A DNA stretch of 64,000 nt. Origin: Ottowia flava (GTDB lineage: Bacteria > Pseudomonadota > Gammaproteobacteria > Burkholderiales > Burkholderiaceae_C). Made by a program: the position numbers and the translations under genes. Within the stretch, counting starts at the first letter, position 1, and the number at the start of each line of letters is the position of its first letter. Of this stretch, positions 8,661 through 17,835 are shown piece by piece. The DNA lies in NCBI RefSeq assembly GCF_042680565.1, contig NZ_JBHUEJ010000007.1, positions 62,001 to 126,000 of the forward strand, given 5' to 3'. Below the pieces are notes generated by a model. It had not been told where the DNA came from. It saw only the letters and a list, made by a program, of their open reading frames with translations, and made no database searches.

Positions 8661-9617
8661 CTACAGCGCCAGCCGCGCCCGCGCTTCGGCGTACTCGCGC
8701 TTCAGCCGCGCGATCAGCTCGGCCGCCGGCATCACCTCCTTCACGGCGCCGATGCCCTGGCCACAGCCCCAGATGTCCTTCCAGGCCTTGGCGGTGCTGT
8801 CGCCGCCAAAGTTCATCTTGCTGGGGTCACTCTCGGGCAGGTTGTCCGGGTCCATGCCGGCGTTGCGGATGCTGCCCTTGAGGTAGTTGCCGTGCACGCC
8901 GGTGTAGAAGTTGCTGTAGACGATGTCGTCGGAATTGCAGTCGACGATCATCTGCTTGTAGCCTTCCACCGCCCTCGCCTCTTCGGTGGCGATGAAGGCT
9001 GAGCCGATGTAGGCGAAGTCGGCGCCCATGGCCTGCGCGGCCAGGATGGCGCCGCCGCTGGCGATGGCGCCCGACAGCGCCACCGGGCCGTCAAACCACT
9101 CGCGGATCTCCTGGATCATGGCGAAGGGGCTCTTCACGCTGGCGTGGCCGCCGGCGCCAGCCGCGACCGGGATCAGGCCGTCGGCGCCCTTCTCGATCGC
9201 CTTGCGGGCAAACACGTTGTTGATCACGTCGTGCAGCACCACACCACCCCAGCTGTGCACGGCCTGGTTGACGTCTTCACGCGCGCCCAGGCTGGTGATG
9301 ATGATCGGCACCTTGTACTTGGCGCACAGCTGCATGTCGTGCTCCAGCCGGTCGTTGCTCTTGTGCACGATCTGGTTGATGGCAAAGGGCGCGGCCGGGT
9401 TGTCGGGGTTCGCCTTGTCCCAGGCGGCCAGGGCTTCGGTGATTTCGGCCAGCCACTCTTCCACCTGCGAGGCCGGGCGAGCGTTGAGCGCCGGCATGGA
9501 GCCGACCACGCCCGACGTGCACTGCGCGATCACCAGCTTTGGGTTGCTGACGATGAACAGGGGCGATCCGATGACGGGAAACTTCAGGCGCTGGAGCACC
9601 GGGGGCAACTTGGACAT
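8661..9617 (-). CDS. NAD(P)H-dependent flavin oxidoreductase / nitronate monooxygenase family
   Basis: The 318-residue TIM-barrel flavoprotein belongs to the 2-nitropropane dioxygenase / nitronate monooxygenase family, FMN-dependent cytoplasmic enzymes that oxidise nitronates or act as NAD(P)H oxidoreductases. Diagnostic segments are the N-terminal FPVIGSPLFIVSNPKLVIA, the glycine-rich VAAGAGGHA (active-site His) and the phosphate-binding ALSGAIASGGAILAAQAMGAD followed by IGSAF. Length is normal for the family. The gene has its own terminator. Upstream, at 9618-9735, lies a 60-bp repeat copy and then the acyl-CoA dehydrogenase gene on the same strand. The physiological substrate cannot be read from sequence; many family members are general oxidoreductases. 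Confidence 0.9.
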   Translation of the reverse strand: MSKLPPVLQRLKFPVIGSPLFIVSNPKLVIAQCTSGVVGSMPALNARPASQVEEWLAEITEALAAWDKANPDNPAAPFAINQIVHKSNDRLEHDMQLCAKYKVPIIITSLGAREDVNQAVHSWGGVVLHDVINNVFARKAIEKGADGLIPVAAGAGGHASVKSPFAMIQEIREWFDGPVALSGAIASGGAILAAQAMGADFAYIGSAFIATEEARAVEGYKQMIVDCNSDDIVYSNFYTGVHGNYLKGSIRNAGMDPDNLPESDPSKMNFGGDSTAKAWKDIWGCGQGIGAVKEVMPAAELIARLKREYAEARARLAL

Positions 9618-9660
9618 GCGCAGGCTCTTTCAGGAACGTGAATTGGGGAATTTGAAAGAA

Positions 9661-9714
9661 ATCAGGCCGCAGCCCTACGCCCATCTGCGCAGGCAGCTAC
9701 GGTAAAGATAGCAA
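9661..9714 (-). repeat. 60-bp intergenic repeat copy
   Basis: The plus strand reads caggccgcagccctac-gcccatctgcgcaggcagct, the reverse complement of the repeat consensus. It lies between the acyl-CoA dehydrogenase and NMO-like genes. Confidence 0.8.
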
Positions 9715-9735
9715 TCAACCGATGAAGCGCGAGCG

Positions 9736-11514
9736 TCAGAACGCCTCGGGCGCCAGCGCGGTGACGCTGGCCGCGCCTTCGACGATGGCGTCGCGCAGGC
9801 CAGGGGCGCGCGTCAGGATGTGGTCGGCGTAGAAGCGCGCGGTCACGGCCTTGGCCTTCATGAAGGCATCGTCGCCGGCGGCTTCGGCCACCAGCAGCGC
9901 ACGGCCCAGTTGCCAGCCGGCGACCAGGTTGCCGGCCAGCAGCAGGTAGGGCACGCTCCCCGCGTAGGCGGCGTTGGGGTCGCTCTTGGACTGGGCGGCG
10001 ATGTACTCGGCCGAATCGACGAAGGCCTGGCGCGCGGCGGCCAGGCGTTGGGCCACGGCCTTGGCGTTGTCGGTGCCGGACGCGGTCAGGGCCTTTTCGG
10101 TCGCGGCGATCTGCTCGGCGATGGCCTTGGCGCCCTGCGCACCATCGCGCGCGGTCTTGCGGCCGACCAGGTCGTTGGCCTGGATGGCGGTCGTGCCTTC
10201 GTAAATGGTCAGGATCTTGGCGTCGCGGTAGTACTGGGCGGCGCCGGTTTCCTCGATAAAGCCCATGCCGCCGTGCACCTGCACGCCCAGGTCGGTCACT
10301 TCCAGGCTCATTTCGGTGCTGTAGCCCTTGACCAGCGGCACCATGAATTCGTAGAAGGCCTGGTTTTGCTTGCGCACCTCGGCGTCCGGGTGGTGGTGCG
10401 CAGCGTCGTAGGCGGCGGCGGCGGTCAGCGCCATGGCGCGGCAGCCTTCGGTCAGCGCGCGCATGGTCATCAGCATGCGGCGCACGTCGGGGTGGTGGAT
10501 GATGGTGGCGGCGCCCTTCACGCTGCCGTCCACCGGGCGGCTTTGCACACGCTCCTTGGCGTAGGCCAGCGCGTGTTGGTAGGCGCGCTCGGCGATGGCG
10601 ATGCCCTGCACGCCCACCGCGTAGCGGGCCGAGTTCATCATGATGAACATGTATTCCAGCCCGCGGTTTTCTTCGCCCACCAGGTAGCCGGTGGCGCCGC
10701 CGTGGTCGCCAAACTGCAGCACGGCCGTGGGCGATGCCTTGATGCCCATCTTGTGTTCGATGCTGACGCAGTACACGTCGTTGCGGTCGCCCAAGGCGCC
10801 GTCGTCCTTCAGAACAAACTTGGGTACGACGAACAGGCTGATGCCCTTTACTCCCTCGGGCGCGCCAGCCACGCGCGCCAGCACCAGGTGGACGATGTTG
10901 TCCGCCATGTCGTGCTCACCGTAGGTGATGAAGATCTTGGTGCCGAAGACCTTGTAGGTGCCGTCGGGCTGCGGCTCGGCCTTGGTGCGCACCAGCGCCA
11001 GGTCGGAGCCGGCCTGCGGCTCGGTCAGGTTCATGGTGCCGGTCCATTCGCCCGACACCAGTTTCTCGAGGTAGGTGGCCTTCAGTTCGTCGCTGCCGGC
11101 GGTCAGCAGCGCCTCGATGGCGCCATCGGTCAGCAGCGGGCACAGGGCAAAGCTCAGGTTGGCGCTGTTGAGCATCTCGATGCAGGCCGCGCCGATCGCC
11201 TTGGGCAGCCCCTGGCCGCCGAAGTCCGTCGGGTGCTGCAGGCCTTGCCAGCCGCCTTCGGCGAACTGTTTGAAGGCCGCCTTGAAGCCCGGCGTGGTGG
11301 TGACCACGTGGTCCTTCAGGCTGGACGGGTTCAAGTCGCCCGGCACGTTCAGCGGTGCGACCACGCCTTCGTTGAACTTGGCGCACTCTTCCAGCACCGC
11401 CTGCGCGGTCTCCAGGCCCGCGTCCTCGAAACCGGGCATCTTGGCCACTTCTTCGATGCGGGCCAGGTGCTCGATGTTGAACAGCATGTCCTTGACGGGG
11501 GCTTGGTAGCTCAT
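9736..11514 (-). CDS. Acyl-CoA dehydrogenase with C-terminal extension domain
   Basis: The 592-residue protein is an FAD-dependent acyl-CoA dehydrogenase of the long, FadE-like bacterial type. It has N-terminal helical, middle beta (MNLTEPQAGSDL; FITYGEHD) and C-terminal domains, plus the additional C-terminal region typical of about 600-residue members. The catalytic glutamate is expected in TIYEGTTAIQANDLVGRK. It performs the first step of beta-oxidation, passing electrons to ETF, whose genes lie immediately upstream on the same strand (etfBA), separated by a terminator at 11552-11575. The start is ATG 11514, with CAGGAG 8 bp before; an upstream in-frame start at 11559 lacks such a site. 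Chain-length specificity cannot be told. Confidence 0.95.
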   Translation of the reverse strand: MSYQAPVKDMLFNIEHLARIEEVAKMPGFEDAGLETAQAVLEECAKFNEGVVAPLNVPGDLNPSSLKDHVVTTTPGFKAAFKQFAEGGWQGLQHPTDFGGQGLPKAIGAACIEMLNSANLSFALCPLLTDGAIEALLTAGSDELKATYLEKLVSGEWTGTMNLTEPQAGSDLALVRTKAEPQPDGTYKVFGTKIFITYGEHDMADNIVHLVLARVAGAPEGVKGISLFVVPKFVLKDDGALGDRNDVYCVSIEHKMGIKASPTAVLQFGDHGGATGYLVGEENRGLEYMFIMMNSARYAVGVQGIAIAERAYQHALAYAKERVQSRPVDGSVKGAATIIHHPDVRRMLMTMRALTEGCRAMALTAAAAYDAAHHHPDAEVRKQNQAFYEFMVPLVKGYSTEMSLEVTDLGVQVHGGMGFIEETGAAQYYRDAKILTIYEGTTAIQANDLVGRKTARDGAQGAKAIAEQIAATEKALTASGTDNAKAVAQRLAAARQAFVDSAEYIAAQSKSDPNAAYAGSVPYLLLAGNLVAGWQLGRALLVAEAAGDDAFMKAKAVTARFYADHILTRAPGLRDAIVEGAASVTALAPEAF

Positions 11515-11551
11515 GGGCTGACTCCTGAAAACGGGCGGGTATGACGTGAAA

Positions 11552-11575
11552 AAGGGCATCGCGCGCGATGCCCTT
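11552..11575 (-). terminator. Terminator between etfA and the acyl-CoA dehydrogenase gene
   Basis: Perfect 12-bp stem AAGGGCATCGCG / CGCGATGCCCTT followed on the minus strand by five Ts. It should end etfBA transcripts, so the dehydrogenase gene probably relies on read-through or a promoter in the roughly 40 bp that remain. Confidence 0.85.
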
Positions 11576-11628
11576 GCGTGGAGCGCTCTCCTAAGTAGAG
11601 CAACTCCGTCGATTACAGGGCGCGGCGC

Positions 11629-12561
11629 TTACAGCGCCTTGACCAGCTCCGGCACGGCCTGGAACAAATCGGCCTCGAGGCCGTAGTCGGCCACGCTGAA
11701 GATCGGCGCTTCCGGGTCCTTGTTGATCGCCACGATCACCTTGGAGTCCTTCATGCCGGCCAGGTGCTGGATGGCGCCGGAGATGCCGGCGGCGATGTAC
11801 AGCTGCGGCGCGACGATCTTGCCGGTCTGGCCGACCTGCAGGTCGTTGGGTGCATAGCCCGCGTCCACCGCGGCGCGGCTGGCACCGATGGCGGCGCCCA
11901 GCTTGTCGGCCAGCGGCGTCATCACTTCGTTGAACTTCTCGGCGCTGCCCAGGGCACGACCACCGGAGACGACGATCTTGGCGGCGGTCAGCTCAGGACG
12001 GTCGTTCTTGGCGATCTCGGCGCCGACGAAGCTGCTCTTGCCACTGTCGGCGGTGGCGGTGACGGTTTCGACGGCGGCGCTGCCACCCGTGGCGGGCGCG
12101 GCGTCAAAGCCGGTGGTGCGCACGGTGATGACCTTGGTGCCGTCGGCACTTTGCACGGTGGCGATGGCGTTGCCGGCGTAGATCGGGCGCTCGAAGGTGT
12201 CGGGGCTGTCGACCTTGGTGATATCGCTGATCTGGGCCACGTCCAGCTTGGCGGCCACGCGCGGGGCGATGTTCTTGCCGCTGGCGGTGGCCGGGAACAG
12301 GATGTGGCTGTAGTTGCCGGCCAGCGCCAGCACCTGGGCGGCCACATTTTCGGCCAGGCCGTGGGCGAAGGCTTCGCTGTCGGCGTGCAGCACCTTGGCC
12401 ACGCCCGCGATTTGCGCGGCGGCCTGGGCCGCGGCGGCGGCGTTGCTGCCGGCCACCAGCACGTGGACGTCGCCACCGCAGGCAGCGGCGGCGGTGACGG
12501 TGTTGAGGGTTGCGCCCTTGATGGCGGCGTTGTCGTGTTCGGCGATGACGAGTGCAGTCAT
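11629..12561 (-). CDS. etfA: Electron transfer flavoprotein alpha subunit
   Basis: The 310-residue ETF alpha subunit forms the FAD-binding heterodimer with EtfB and carries electrons from acyl-CoA dehydrogenases to the quinone pool via ETF-ubiquinone oxidoreductase. The C-terminal FAD-binding half contains the family signature region (YIAAGISGAIQHLAGMKDS, then VAINKDPEAPIFSVADYGL). A GAGGA site lies just before the ATG. etfB is 123 bp upstream on the same strand and the two are probably co-transcribed. Confidence 0.97.
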   Translation of the reverse strand: MTALVIAEHDNAAIKGATLNTVTAAAACGGDVHVLVAGSNAAAAAQAAAQIAGVAKVLHADSEAFAHGLAENVAAQVLALAGNYSHILFPATASGKNIAPRVAAKLDVAQISDITKVDSPDTFERPIYAGNAIATVQSADGTKVITVRTTGFDAAPATGGSAAVETVTATADSGKSSFVGAEIAKNDRPELTAAKIVVSGGRALGSAEKFNEVMTPLADKLGAAIGASRAAVDAGYAPNDLQVGQTGKIVAPQLYIAAGISGAIQHLAGMKDSKVIVAINKDPEAPIFSVADYGLEADLFQAVPELVKAL

Positions 12562-12684
12562 GGTTTGTGTCCTCGGAATTTCTGTGGGCAGACCTGCCTT
12601 GCCCAGGGAACCTGCGGAGCTGGCTTGGCCAGGCTGCTGGGTTCGTCCCCTGGGGGAAGGCGGCCGTAAGGCCGACTCAGGGGG

Positions 12685-13434
12685 TCAGATGACCTTCGCT
12701 TCGTTTTTCAGCTTGTCGACCAGGGTGGCGACATCCGGCACCTTGATGCCGGCCCCGCGCTTGGGCGGCTCGGCCACTTTGAGGGTCTTCAGGCGCGGCT
12801 TGGCATCAACGCCCAGGTCCTCGGGCTTGACGGTGTCCAGCTGCTTTTTCTTGGCCTTCATGATGTTGGGCAGCGTGACGTAGCGCGGCTCATTCAGGCG
12901 CAGGTCGGTCGTGATGACGGCAGGCAGGCTGATGGACAGGGTTTCCAGGCCGCCGTCGACTTCGCGCGTGACCTTGGCCTTGTCGCCCTCGACTTCGACC
13001 TTGCTGGCGAAAGTCGCCTGCGGAAGGTCGGCCAGCGCGGCCAGCATCTGGCCGGTCTGGTTGGCGTCGTCGTCGATGGCCTGCTTGCCCAGGATGATCA
13101 GTTGGGGCTGTTCCTTGTCGACCAGGGCTTTGAGCAGCTTGGCGACGGCCAGGGGCTGCAGCTCTTCGCTGGTTTCGACCAGAATGCCGCGGTCGGCGCC
13201 GATGGCCATGGCGGTGCGCAGGGTTTCCTGCGCTTGCGTGGGGCCGCAGGAGACGGCGATGATTTCGGTAACGACACCTTTTTCCTTCAGACGGACGGCC
13301 TCTTCGACGGCGATTTCGTCAAAGGGGTTCATGCTCATCTTGACGTTGGCGATGTCCACGCCAGTTCCGTCGGACTTCACGCGCACCTTGACGTTGTAGT
13401 CCACCACGCGCTTGACCGCGACGAGTGCTTTCAT
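12685..13434 (-). CDS. etfB: Electron transfer flavoprotein beta subunit
   Basis: The 249-residue ETF beta subunit binds AMP structurally and interacts with the dehydrogenases. It begins MKALVAVKRVVDYNVKVRV, typical of betaproteobacterial EtfB, and contains VKMSMNPFDEIAVEEAVRLKE and the signature around PQLIILGKQAIDDDANQTG. The start is ATG 13434, preceded by CAGGAG; the longer frame to 13467 has no support. It is the first gene of the etfBA pair. The 149 bp upstream (13435-13583) should hold the promoter, but I see no confident element there. Confidence 0.97.
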   Translation of the reverse strand: MKALVAVKRVVDYNVKVRVKSDGTGVDIANVKMSMNPFDEIAVEEAVRLKEKGVVTEIIAVSCGPTQAQETLRTAMAIGADRGILVETSEELQPLAVAKLLKALVDKEQPQLIILGKQAIDDDANQTGQMLAALADLPQATFASKVEVEGDKAKVTREVDGGLETLSISLPAVITTDLRLNEPRYVTLPNIMKAKKKQLDTVKPEDLGVDAKPRLKTLKVAEPPKRGAGIKVPDVATLVDKLKNEAKVI

Positions 13435-13583
13435 TCCTGGATCTCCTGTTGTAAACGGCTCCCACACCTGGCGGCCTGGCCGCCGGCGGGGTCAAAAATG
13501 ATTCTAGTGCACCGCAGCACCTGCCAAGGTCGCGGCCGGCACAGGCCTGGGCGGCCCGCGTGCAGTCCGGCTGAGCAAAAAAA

Positions 13584-14966
13584 TTATAGGGGCCCCGTCG
13601 CCGATCCTTCCCCCTCTCCCTCTGGGCGGGCTGCCGGTGCGGGGGTGGTCGACGCCGCCGTGTGGACCACGCGCTGCGGGAACGGGATATCGACGTTGTT
13701 GGCGCGCAAGGCGGCCAGGATGGCGGTGTTGACCTCCGAGCGCAGGCCCAGCTGGCCGGCCTCAGGCTCGTTCATCCAGTAACCCACGGTGAATTCCAGC
13801 GCATCCGCGCCGAACGCCGTCAGCATGGCGGACGGTGGCGGTTGGCGCATGACGCGCTCGCAACTGAAAGCGGCGTCGCGCAGCAGCTTCTTGACCAGCT
13901 CCACGTCGCTGTCGTAACCCACGCCGACTACGGTCGACTGCCACACGCGGCGGTCGGCCAGGGACAGGTTTTCGATGCGCTGCGTCACCATCATCTCGTT
14001 GGGCACGATGGATTCGCGCCCGGTGGAGCCGCGGATCACGGTGTAGCGCGCCCGAATGTCGCTGACCTGCCCCTCAAACCCGTCCACCCGCACGATGTCG
14101 CCAATGCGGATGGCGCGCTCGGCCAGCACCACGTAGCCCGACACGTAGTTGGACGCCAGCTTCTGCAGGCCCAGGCCGATGCCCACGCCAATGGCGCCGC
14201 CCAGCACCGACAGCGCCGTCAGGTCGATCCCCACCGCCGACAGCGACACCAGCACCGCGATGAACATCAAAATGGCGCGCAAGCCGTTGGCCACCATCTT
14301 GCGCATCGACAGGTGCTCGCCCACCGCGTGGCGCAGCAGGCGGGATTCGATGGCGGACGACAGCCACAGCGCCAGCAACAGGGCCACGCCGACGTTGACG
14401 CTGCCTTCGATGATCGCGCGCAACGTCAACGACACCCCGCCCACTTTCCAGCGCACCGTTTCCGACTCTTCCAGCAGCACCGGCAACAGGCCGCTGATCC
14501 AGAGCACGGCAATGATCCAGATGCCCCAGGACAGCGAGCGCTCCAGTACGCTGACGCCCTGCGCGTCCGGGAAGGCCGAGCGCAGCACGCGCGCGCCCAG
14601 ACGGATCACCAGCAGCGCGATCAGCGCCGGCAGCGCCACCCGAAACAGCGGGATCGGCAACGCCATGGCCAGCAGGATCTGTCGCCCGGCCACGGCCAAC
14701 ATCAGCCACAGCGCGGGAAACAGGGCGCCGTCGTAGCCGTGATTGCCAAAAATGATCGACTTGTTGGGTGGCAGCTTGTGCCATCGGCGCGCTCCCGCGC
14801 GCGACAGGAACCAGGCCAGCACGCCGCTGACCACGATCGCCACGATGGCGGCCAGCGCTGTCGGCTGGGTCACGGCGGCCCACCAAGCCTCCCAGTCGTC
14901 GATGCGCAGGCCGGCGCTGCGCGTCAGTCGCGCACCGGCTTCGCTCAGGGACGGGGCGTCCGCCAC
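13584..14966 (-). CDS. MscS-family mechanosensitive ion channel
   Basis: The 460-residue inner-membrane protein has several N-terminal transmembrane helices and then the MscS core: pore-lining helix region (SVLGGAIGVGIGLGLQKLAS followed by NYVSGYVVLAERAIRIGD) and the cytoplasmic beta domain (VDGFEGQVSDIRARYTVIRG, SIVPNEMM). Channels of this kind open under membrane tension and release solutes during hypo-osmotic shock. The start is GTG 14966, which overlaps the end of the crotonase gene by 22 bp, so the two are probably translationally coupled; no strong ribosome-binding site is visible. It is larger than E. coli MscS (286 aa), as is common. Confidence 0.93.
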   Translation of the reverse strand: MADAPSLSEAGARLTRSAGLRIDDWEAWWAAVTQPTALAAIVAIVVSGVLAWFLSRAGARRWHKLPPNKSIIFGNHGYDGALFPALWLMLAVAGRQILLAMALPIPLFRVALPALIALLVIRLGARVLRSAFPDAQGVSVLERSLSWGIWIIAVLWISGLLPVLLEESETVRWKVGGVSLTLRAIIEGSVNVGVALLLALWLSSAIESRLLRHAVGEHLSMRKMVANGLRAILMFIAVLVSLSAVGIDLTALSVLGGAIGVGIGLGLQKLASNYVSGYVVLAERAIRIGDIVRVDGFEGQVSDIRARYTVIRGSTGRESIVPNEMMVTQRIENLSLADRRVWQSTVVGVGYDSDVELVKKLLRDAAFSCERVMRQPPPSAMLTAFGADALEFTVGYWMNEPEAGQLGLRSEVNTAILAALRANNVDIPFPQRVVHTAASTTPAPAARPEGEGEGSATGPL

Positions 14967-15754
14967 GATGGCTCGCGTTTCTCGATGAAGGCCTGCACGC
15001 CTTCCTGCGCCACGTCCAGCACCATGTTGCAGGCCATGCTCTGGCCAGCCAGCTGGTAGGCCGCTTCCATGCCCAGTTCACGCTGCTGGTAGAACAGCTG
15101 CTTGCCCATGGCCACGGACTGGCGCGGCTTGGTCAGGATGGCGTTGACCAGCCGATCGACTGCAACGTCCAGTTCGGCCTCCGGCACGACATGGTTGACC
15201 AGGCCGCGCTGCTGCGCTTCCTGCGCGCTGATAAAGCCGCCGGTCAGCAGCATTTCCATGGCCTGCTTGGCGCCCATGTTGCGCACCAGCGGCACACTGG
15301 GCGTGGCGCAGAACAGGCCGACGTCGATGCCGTTCACGCCAAAACGCGCGCTGTCCACCGCCACCGCCAGGTCGCACTGCGCCACCAGCTGGCAGCCGGC
15401 CGCGGTGGCCAGGCCCTGCACACGGGCGATCACCGGCACCGGCAGTTTCTGGATCGACAGCATCATCTTGCTGCACTGGGCGAACAGGCGCTGGTAATAG
15501 TCCAACTGCGGGTGGGCCTTCATCTGCTTCAGGTCGTGCCCGGCGCAAAAGGCTTTGCCCTCAGCCGCAATGACCAGCACGCGCGCGCCCTCGTCGCCGG
15601 CGATGGCGTCCAGCTGGCGCTGCAGCTCGGCCAGCGCGGCTTCGCTCAGCACGTTGAAGGCCTTGGGCTGCGCCAGCGTGAGGCGGTGCACGCCACGGGC
15701 GTCGCTCTCGTGGCGCACGGGCAGTTCGGTGTCGGCAGGAGTGGCTGTGTTCAT
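14945..15754 (-). CDS. Crotonase-fold protein, ECHDC3-like (catalytic glutamates absent)
   Basis: The 269-residue enoyl-CoA hydratase/isomerase-fold protein keeps the oxyanion-hole CAGHDLKQM region and the segment GLATAAGCQLVAQCDLAVA. At the two positions that carry catalytic glutamates in true enoyl-CoA hydratases (GGGCEL and PE), it has AAGCQL and NGIDVGLFC. The GLATAAGCQLVA and VGLFCATP motifs match the ECHDC3 branch of the family. A normal hydratase reaction is therefore unlikely, and the true activity is unknown. It precedes and overlaps the MscS-type gene on the same strand. Automatic annotation as 'enoyl-CoA hydratase' should be read with care. Confidence 0.88.
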   Translation of the reverse strand: MNTATPADTELPVRHESDARGVHRLTLAQPKAFNVLSEAALAELQRQLDAIAGDEGARVLVIAAEGKAFCAGHDLKQMKAHPQLDYYQRLFAQCSKMMLSIQKLPVPVIARVQGLATAAGCQLVAQCDLAVAVDSARFGVNGIDVGLFCATPSVPLVRNMGAKQAMEMLLTGGFISAQEAQQRGLVNHVVPEAELDVAVDRLVNAILTKPRQSVAMGKQLFYQQRELGMEAAYQLAGQSMACNMVLDVAQEGVQAFIEKREPSWRTPRP

Positions 15755-15830
15755 CGTGGCAAAACGGGTAGCGGGTACACCAACGGCGGGTCAGACGGTG
15801 TTTTCTACCTGGCCCAGTCGGCGCCTGATG

Positions 15831-15895
15831 ACTATGATTTCAGTAGCTGCTTGCGCTGATGGTTGTAGGGCTTGAGGCCAATTTTCCTTGAAATC
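15831..15895 (+). repeat. 60-bp intergenic repeat copy
   Basis: The plus strand reads agtagctgcttgcgctga then tggttgtagggcttgaggcc and an ATTTTCCTTGAAA tail, a well-preserved copy between the crotonase gene and the deacetylase gene. Confidence 0.85.
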
Positions 15896-15909
15896 GACCA
15901 GCCCAGCCG

Positions 15910-16863
15910 TCAGACGTCGGCCAGCACGCGTACGTGCGCTTCCACGCTGCGCGCCAGGGCGTTCAGGTTGTAGCCGCCCTCCAGGCAGCTGACGATGCGG
16001 CCCTTGGCAAAGCGCTGGGCAATGTCCTTGATGCGCTGCGTCATCCAGGCGTAGTCCTGGTCGTTCAGGCCGAGCTGACCCATGTCGTCTTCGCGGTGGG
16101 CGTCAAAGCCGGCGCTGACCAGGATCAGTTCGGGCTGGTGGGCTTCCAGGCGCGGTATCCACATCATCTCGACCAACTCGCGGATGTCCATGCCCTTGGT
16201 GTAGGCCGGCACCGGCAGGTTGACCAGGTTGTTGTCGGTCCTGGTGGAGCCGCCTTCCGGGTAGAACGGGTGCTGGAAGAAGCTGACCATCAGGATGCGC
16301 TCGTCGCCGGCGACGATGTCTTCCGTGCCGTTGCCGTGGTGCACGTCGAAGTCGACGATGGCCACGCGCTTGACGCCGTGGCGCTCGCACGCGTACTTGG
16401 CGGCCACCGCCACGTTGCTGAAAAAGCAGAAGCCCATGGCCTGGTTGCGTGTGGCATGGTGGCCGGGCGGGCGGGTGCAGCAGAAGGCGTTTTCCAGCTC
16501 GCCGGTCATCACCGCGTCGACCGCGTCGATGGCCGCGCCCGCCGACAGCAGGGCCGCGCGGTAAGTGTGCTGGTTCATGGACGTGTCGGTGTCCAGCGAA
16601 TAGTGGTCGGGGCCACCGGCCTGCATCTCTTCGATCAGAATGTCGTTCAACCCGCGCAGCGCGGCGACGTGGCGGCGGCCGTGCCCCAGCAGCAATTCGC
16701 CCATGGCGGCGGGGGTGGGTTCGCGCCGGTCCAGCGCGTCGGCCACGCCGGTGATCAGCAAACGGTCCTCGATCGCGTCCAGCCGCTGCGGGCATTCCGG
16801 GTGCCCCGCACCCATGTCATGCTTGCGGCAATCGGGATGTGTGAAATACCCGGTTTTCCCCAC
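15910..16863 (-). CDS. Histone deacetylase family amidohydrolase
   Basis: The 317-residue zinc-dependent deacetylase is of the HDAC / acetylpolyamine amidohydrolase superfamily. Zinc and catalytic motifs are present: PPGHHAT (His135-His136), DFDVHHGNGT (Asp173, His175) and SAGFDAH. Bacterial members act on acetylated small amines or proteins; the substrate here is unknown. The start is GTG 16863, chosen because ACAGGAGACA precedes it at good spacing; the frame runs open much further but overlaps the divergent moxR gene. It shares a 51-bp intergenic region with that MoxR-family ATPase gene. Confidence 0.93.
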   Translation of the reverse strand: MGKTGYFTHPDCRKHDMGAGHPECPQRLDAIEDRLLITGVADALDRREPTPAAMGELLLGHGRRHVAALRGLNDILIEEMQAGGPDHYSLDTDTSMNQHTYRAALLSAGAAIDAVDAVMTGELENAFCCTRPPGHHATRNQAMGFCFFSNVAVAAKYACERHGVKRVAIVDFDVHHGNGTEDIVAGDERILMVSFFQHPFYPEGGSTRTDNNLVNLPVPAYTKGMDIRELVEMMWIPRLEAHQPELILVSAGFDAHREDDMGQLGLNDQDYAWMTQRIKDIAQRFAKGRIVSCLEGGYNLNALARSVEAHVRVLADV

Positions 16864-16914
16864 GCTTGTCTCCTGTTTCGCCATACGGTATCGAATATCC
16901 GTTACCTTCCTTGC

Positions 16915-17835
16915 ATGAACGTGACACAGAAAATCAAGACCGTTCTGGATCAGCTTAACACGGTGATGGTAGGCAAATCGACCCAGGTGCAGGACGGCGT
17001 GGCCTGCCTGCTGGCCGGCGGCCACCTGCTGATCGAGGATGTGCCGGGCGTCGGCAAAACCACGCTGGCGCACGCCCTGGCGCGCACCTTCGGGCTGCAG
17101 TTTTCGCGGGTGCAATTCACCGCCGACCTGATGCCCAGCGACCTGTCCGGTGTGTCGGTGTACGACCGCGGGCAGGAGCGCTTCGTGTTCCACCCCGGCC
17201 CCGTCTTCGCCCAGGTGCTGCTCGCCGACGAGATCAACCGCGCCAGCCCCAAGACGCAAAGCGCGCTGCTGGAGGCGATGGAAGAAAAGCAGGTCACCGT
17301 GGAAGGCGAAACCCGCCCCCTGCCCTGGCCCTTTTTCGTGATCGCCACCCAGAACCCGCACGACCAGCTGGGTACCTACGCCCTGCCCGAATCGCAGCTG
17401 GACCGATTTCTGATGCGCATCAGCCTGGGCTATCCCGAGCGCAGTGCCGAACGCGAGCTGCTGTCGGGCAACGGCCGCCGCGACATGCTGGAGACGTTGC
17501 CAGCCGTGCTGTCGGTGCAGGATTTGACGGCACTGCAACACGCCGTGGGCGCCGTGCACGTCGCGCCGCCGCTGCTGGACTACGTGCAGGATTTGATCGC
17601 CGCCACGCGCAACGGCCGGTGGTTCCTGCAAGGCCTGTCGCCACGCGCCGGCATCGCCCTGATGCGCGCCGCGCGCGCCCAGGCCCTGATCGCCGGGCGC
17701 GATTACGTCGCCCCCGACGACGTGCAAGCCATCCTGCCGCAGTGCGTGGCGCACCGCATGGTGCCGGTGAGCGATGCCGGGCGTGGCGCGGTGGAGCAGG
17801 TGCGGGCGATGATTGATGCGGTGCCGCTGCCTTGA
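16915..17835 (+). CDS. MoxR-family AAA+ ATPase
   Basis: The 306-residue AAA+ ATPase has Walker A (DVPGVGKTT), Walker B (LLADEINRA), sensor 1 (ATQNP) and the MoxR lid domain (GLSPRAGIALMRAARAQA). MoxR ATPases act as chaperones that insert or activate protein complexes, typically with a DUF58 partner. The partner gene (18601) and a TgpA-type transglutaminase gene lie downstream in the usual moxR-DUF58-tgpA order. Here they are separated from moxR by 765 bp of repeat sequence with an assembly gap. ATG 16915 is the only start consistent with the family N-terminus. Confidence 0.95.
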   Translation: MNVTQKIKTVLDQLNTVMVGKSTQVQDGVACLLAGGHLLIEDVPGVGKTTLAHALARTFGLQFSRVQFTADLMPSDLSGVSVYDRGQERFVFHPGPVFAQVLLADEINRASPKTQSALLEAMEEKQVTVEGETRPLPWPFFVIATQNPHDQLGTYALPESQLDRFLMRISLGYPERSAERELLSGNGRRDMLETLPAVLSVQDLTALQHAVGAVHVAPPLLDYVQDLIAATRNGRWFLQGLSPRAGIALMRAARAQALIAGRDYVAPDDVQAILPQCVAHRMVPVSDAGRGAVEQVRAMIDAVPLP

